Below are positions 5,155-7,151 of a DNA stretch of 7,151 nt, piece by piece. This stretch comes from Phycisphaerae bacterium (GTDB lineage: Bacteria > Planctomycetota > Phycisphaerae > Sedimentisphaerales > SG8-4). The number at the start of each line of letters is the position of its first letter. Position 1 is the stretch's first letter. The notes under the pieces are model-generated. The model saw nothing but the letters and a program-made list of their open reading frames with translations. It was not told where the DNA came from and did no database searches. Location of the stretch: NCBI GenBank assembly GCA_030603035.1, contig JAUVYQ010000128.1, positions 1 to 7,151 of the forward strand. Reading direction: 5' to 3'. The position numbers and the translations under genes were made by a program.

Positions 5155-6827
5155 GATTTACGCCCCAGAAGCAGCGCCGAAAACAGCTCGATGCCATCGA
5201 AAAACTCTTTGCGATTATCGATAGGGACAGGGAATATCCCTTTGACTTTGTCTGCTTTCGTATCACGGGTTTTCACCCCGCCCCTCCGAGGGGCGGGGTT
5301 CACCCTAAGGGCGCAGCCGAGCAGCAGCTCATAAAAGGAGATGAGCTTGCAGAGGACCTGCGCATCTTCATCGCTAAGCTGAGCGGCCAGCTTGCTCGAC
5401 CCGTTACTGAGCAACGTGAAAAAGTTTATACCATTGAAGAGCTTGCAGCAGCCCTCGGCGTTTCAACAAAAACAATTCATCGCTGGCGAAAACGAGGCCT
5501 GATTGCCCGAAAGTTTATCTTTGACGACGGCAAAAAACGTTTCGGCTTCTCGCAATCGGCCGTTGATAAATTCATCAAGGCAAATCCCGGCCTTATTGCC
5601 AGAGCGAAAATCTTTACGCGACTGACAAACAAACAAAAACAACTGATTATAAGACAGGCCGGGGCGCTTGCGGCCAAAACCACAATGAGCCGCTATCAAA
5701 TCATAAACCAGATAGCAGCTCAAATCGGAAAGGCCCACGAAACCATCAGGTACACAATCGCCAGCTACGAAAAGTCCAACCCCGATAAGCCTATTTTTAA
5801 GGAGCCGCCCGGCGTAATCAGCCCGGCCCAGGCCGCCGAACTCTACAAACTCTTCAAACAAGGCACCAGCGTCAAAGAGTTGATGAGACGCTTCAATCGC
5901 AGTAAAAGCTCGATATATCGGATTATAAATCGACGAAGGGCAAAGGCGCTTCTGGCCAGAAGAATTGAATTCATCGCCAGCGACGAGTTTCTCCAGGAAG
6001 GCATCAGAGAAAAGATGCTCGCAAAACCAATGAAGATGGACAAGCCCGTCTCTGCTAAAAAGCTTGAACCATTCGAATTGGTCGGCGAGCATCTCCTGCC
6101 CGAATACCTGCAGAAATTAAAGGAAACCCCTGTCCTGAATCGGGAACGCGAAGTCGAGCTGTTCCGCAGATATAATTACCTGAAATACCTCGCTTGCATA
6201 ACCAGGGCGGGTATGAAACCCGCTCGTGTCTCGGGTTCTCGGATAAACGAAATAGAAAACTATCTCGCCGAGGCCGAGACAATCAAAAAAATGATAATCG
6301 AGGCAAATCTGCGACTCGTCGTCAGCATAGCAGGCAAACACGCCGCCGGCGGGACTAATTTTCTGGAATTGGTAAGCAAGGGTAATTTCGCACTGACCAA
6401 AGCGGTCGAAGAATTCGATTATACAAGGGACATTCGATTCAGCAAGCACGCCTCATTGAACATAGCCAAAGAATATGCAAAGGTGTCCGGTAAAAGTACA
6501 GAGCTTACCAGGGAAAAAGTAGGTTCATTGGCAAATATCCAGCGCTATTTGAGAACCACAGAGGCCGCAGATTTTGCAGCTATCGAACGAGCGCGCCAGA
6601 GCTTAGTCCAGGTCATCAAGGATGAGCTCAACGAGCGCGAGCAGTATATAATCTTAAATCATTTCGGCCTGGTCGGCTCACCTATAAAAAAGAAGACAAA
6701 GACCTTGAAGCAAATCGGCGAAGATTTGGACCTCGGCAAAGAAAGAGTCCGCCAGATCGAACTGATTGCCCTGCAGAAGTTGAGACACTCCCTCAGTATC
6801 GAAGAATTCGAGCTGCTGACCGGCTGA
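5106..6827 (+). CDS. Sigma-70-family protein with N-terminal HTH modules, divergent region 2
   Basis: The 573-residue product starts with a basic helix. A MerR/excisionase-type HTH follows (about 106-160: YTIEELAAALGVSTKTIHRW), then two more HTH-like units (about 195-220, IAAQIGKAHETIRYTI; and 238-283, VKELMRRFNRSKSSIYRII). The sigma part has region 1.2 (about 330-362), region 2 (395-458: IIEANLRLVVSIAGKH, FLELVSKGNFALTKAVEEFDY) and a well-kept region 4 (500-562: LKQIGEDLDLGKERVRQIELIALQKLR). Region 3 is short. It should bind RNA polymerase core and choose promoters. The melting residues, T-Y-x-x-W-W in RpoD, read K447, H448, L451 and N452 here, so it may be a specialised or weak initiator. 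I recall this architecture from planctomycetes. The ATG at 5106 is preferred to the GTG at 5076 because the duplication preserves it and the family-like sequence begins there. No Shine-Dalgarno is seen. Confidence 0.88.
   Translation: MRKIKNQNLAQLLVQLRFTPQKQRRKQLDAIEKLFAIIDRDREYPFDFVCFRITGFHPAPPRGGVHPKGAAEQQLIKGDELAEDLRIFIAKLSGQLARPVTEQREKVYTIEELAAALGVSTKTIHRWRKRGLIARKFIFDDGKKRFGFSQSAVDKFIKANPGLIARAKIFTRLTNKQKQLIIRQAGALAAKTTMSRYQIINQIAAQIGKAHETIRYTIASYEKSNPDKPIFKEPPGVISPAQAAELYKLFKQGTSVKELMRRFNRSKSSIYRIINRRRAKALLARRIEFIASDEFLQEGIREKMLAKPMKMDKPVSAKKLEPFELVGEHLLPEYLQKLKETPVLNREREVELFRRYNYLKYLACITRAGMKPARVSGSRINEIENYLAEAETIKKMIIEANLRLVVSIAGKHAAGGTNFLELVSKGNFALTKAVEEFDYTRDIRFSKHASLNIAKEYAKVSGKSTELTREKVGSLANIQRYLRTTEAADFAAIERARQSLVQVIKDELNEREQYIILNHFGLVGSPIKKKTKTLKQIGEDLDLGKERVRQIELIALQKLRHSLSIEEFELLTG
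5275..5299. repeat. GC-rich palindrome inside the sigma-like gene
   Basis: Two perfect 12-bp arms, ACCCCGCCCCTC and GAGGGGCGGGGT, flank a single C at 5287. The palindrome is read in frame as roughly HPAPPRGGVH (residues 57-66), a proline/glycine-rich stretch unlike its surroundings and lying before the first HTH. It looks like a small palindromic element inserted without breaking the frame. Confidence 0.75.
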
Positions 6828-6843
6828 TTATTGATGGGTTTGA

Positions 6844-6947
6844 TTGGGTTTGTTTTCACCAAGTGTCCAATTGGATTTATTTTCGTAATCCTTTGTTAAA
6901 TAGAAGTTTAAGTTCATTCTGGCTTTTCGGAAATTGGGTTTGTTTTG
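6844..6947. repeat. AT-rich 104-bp repeat, copy 1
   Basis: By eye it is identical to 7045-7148. It contains a perfect palindrome TCCAATTGGA (6866-6875) and starts and ends with TTGGGTTTGTTTT. It begins 16 nt after the sigma-like stop codon. On the minus strand the shared ends read KTNPI/KQTQF-like, a signature I recall from planctomycete intergenic repeats. It is non-coding. Confidence 0.9.
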
Positions 6948-7044
6948 GCTTTGTTTTTTCATAGCCCCTATCCGCATTTATCTTCATAATCCTTTGTAAA
7001 TACACACTTTGCATCAATTTTACTCTCTGGCAAATTGGCTTTGT
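6948..7044. repeat. Divergent middle unit of the AT-rich array
   Basis: This roughly 97-bp unit aligns with its neighbours through shared words (GGCTTTGTTTT, ATAATCCTTTGT, CAAATTGG) but differs at many positions and lacks the TCCAATTGGA palindrome. The array is therefore A-B-A: two identical units around a diverged one. Confidence 0.65.
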
Positions 7045-7148
7045 TTGGGTTTGTTTTCACCAAGTGTCCAATTGGATTTATTTTCGTAATCCTTTGTTAA
7101 ATAGAAGTTTAAGTTCATTCTGGCTTTTCGGAAATTGGGTTTGTTTTG
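7045..7148. repeat. AT-rich 104-bp repeat, copy 2
   Basis: This copy repeats 6844-6947 at an offset of 201. The array may continue beyond the window, since the copy ends three bases from the edge. No gene is visible from 6828 to the end. Confidence 0.9.
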
Positions 7149-7151
7149 CAT

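Noticed and set aside
5463..6092. 209-codon minus-strand open frame inside the sigma-like gene
   Set aside because: It has no recognisable domain and is a by-product of codon composition opposite a well-supported gene.
6659..6862. Minus-strand open frame starting with KTNPI-like residues
   Set aside because: It begins in the AT-rich repeat and runs antisense to sigma region 4. The peptide reflects the repeat, not a protein.
6844..7148. CRISPR array
   Set aside because: The units are about 100 bp without short regular repeats or unique spacers, and no cas gene is near.

Overview
The window looks like bacterial chromosome from a planctomycete-type anaerobe, perhaps a Phycisphaerae/Sedimentisphaerales relative. 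I place it by memory of families, not by a search. The large sigma-like protein (N-terminal HTH modules joined to sigma regions 1.2, 2 and 4) matches an architecture I associate with Planctomycetota. The AT-rich tandem repeats at the right end, which read as KTNPI/KQTQF-like peptides on the minus strand, are also typical of those genomes.

Layout. Positions 1-858 (minus) hold the N-terminal half of an electron-transfer-flavoprotein:quinone oxidoreductase (ETF-QO), cut by the window edge. Positions 1024-3120 (minus) hold a single-chain EtfB-EtfA fusion. A terminator-like hairpin and a short direct repeat separate the two. Together they form an electron path from a dehydrogenase through ETF to the membrane quinone pool. 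Across a 363-bp divergent intergenic region, 3484-4110 (plus) encodes a small corrinoid (B12) protein of the MtbC/MtmC type, preceded by a strong hairpin next to its ribosome-binding site. No cognate methyltransferase is present. A role for these genes together in C1 or methylated-compound metabolism is possible but unproven.

The right half is the most unusual part. A complete hicB-hicA toxin-antitoxin pair (4305-4794, minus) lies between two nearly identical 141-bp direct repeats (4189-4329 and 5014-5154, one mismatch). Each repeat contains an 82-bp imperfect inverted-repeat element, a short leader and the first 49 nt of the downstream sigma-like gene. The left copy is therefore a beheaded stub of that gene, and the right copy starts the intact gene (5106-6827, plus). 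The last seven codons and the stop of hicA are the antisense strand of the sigma-gene start. The toxin gene thus ends in host-derived sequence and is welded to the duplication.

The sigma-like protein is also odd. The region 2.3/2.4 residues that normally melt the promoter are replaced, and a near-perfect GC-rich palindrome lies in frame within its N-terminal coding sequence. The window ends in an A-B-A array of roughly 100-bp AT-rich repeats.
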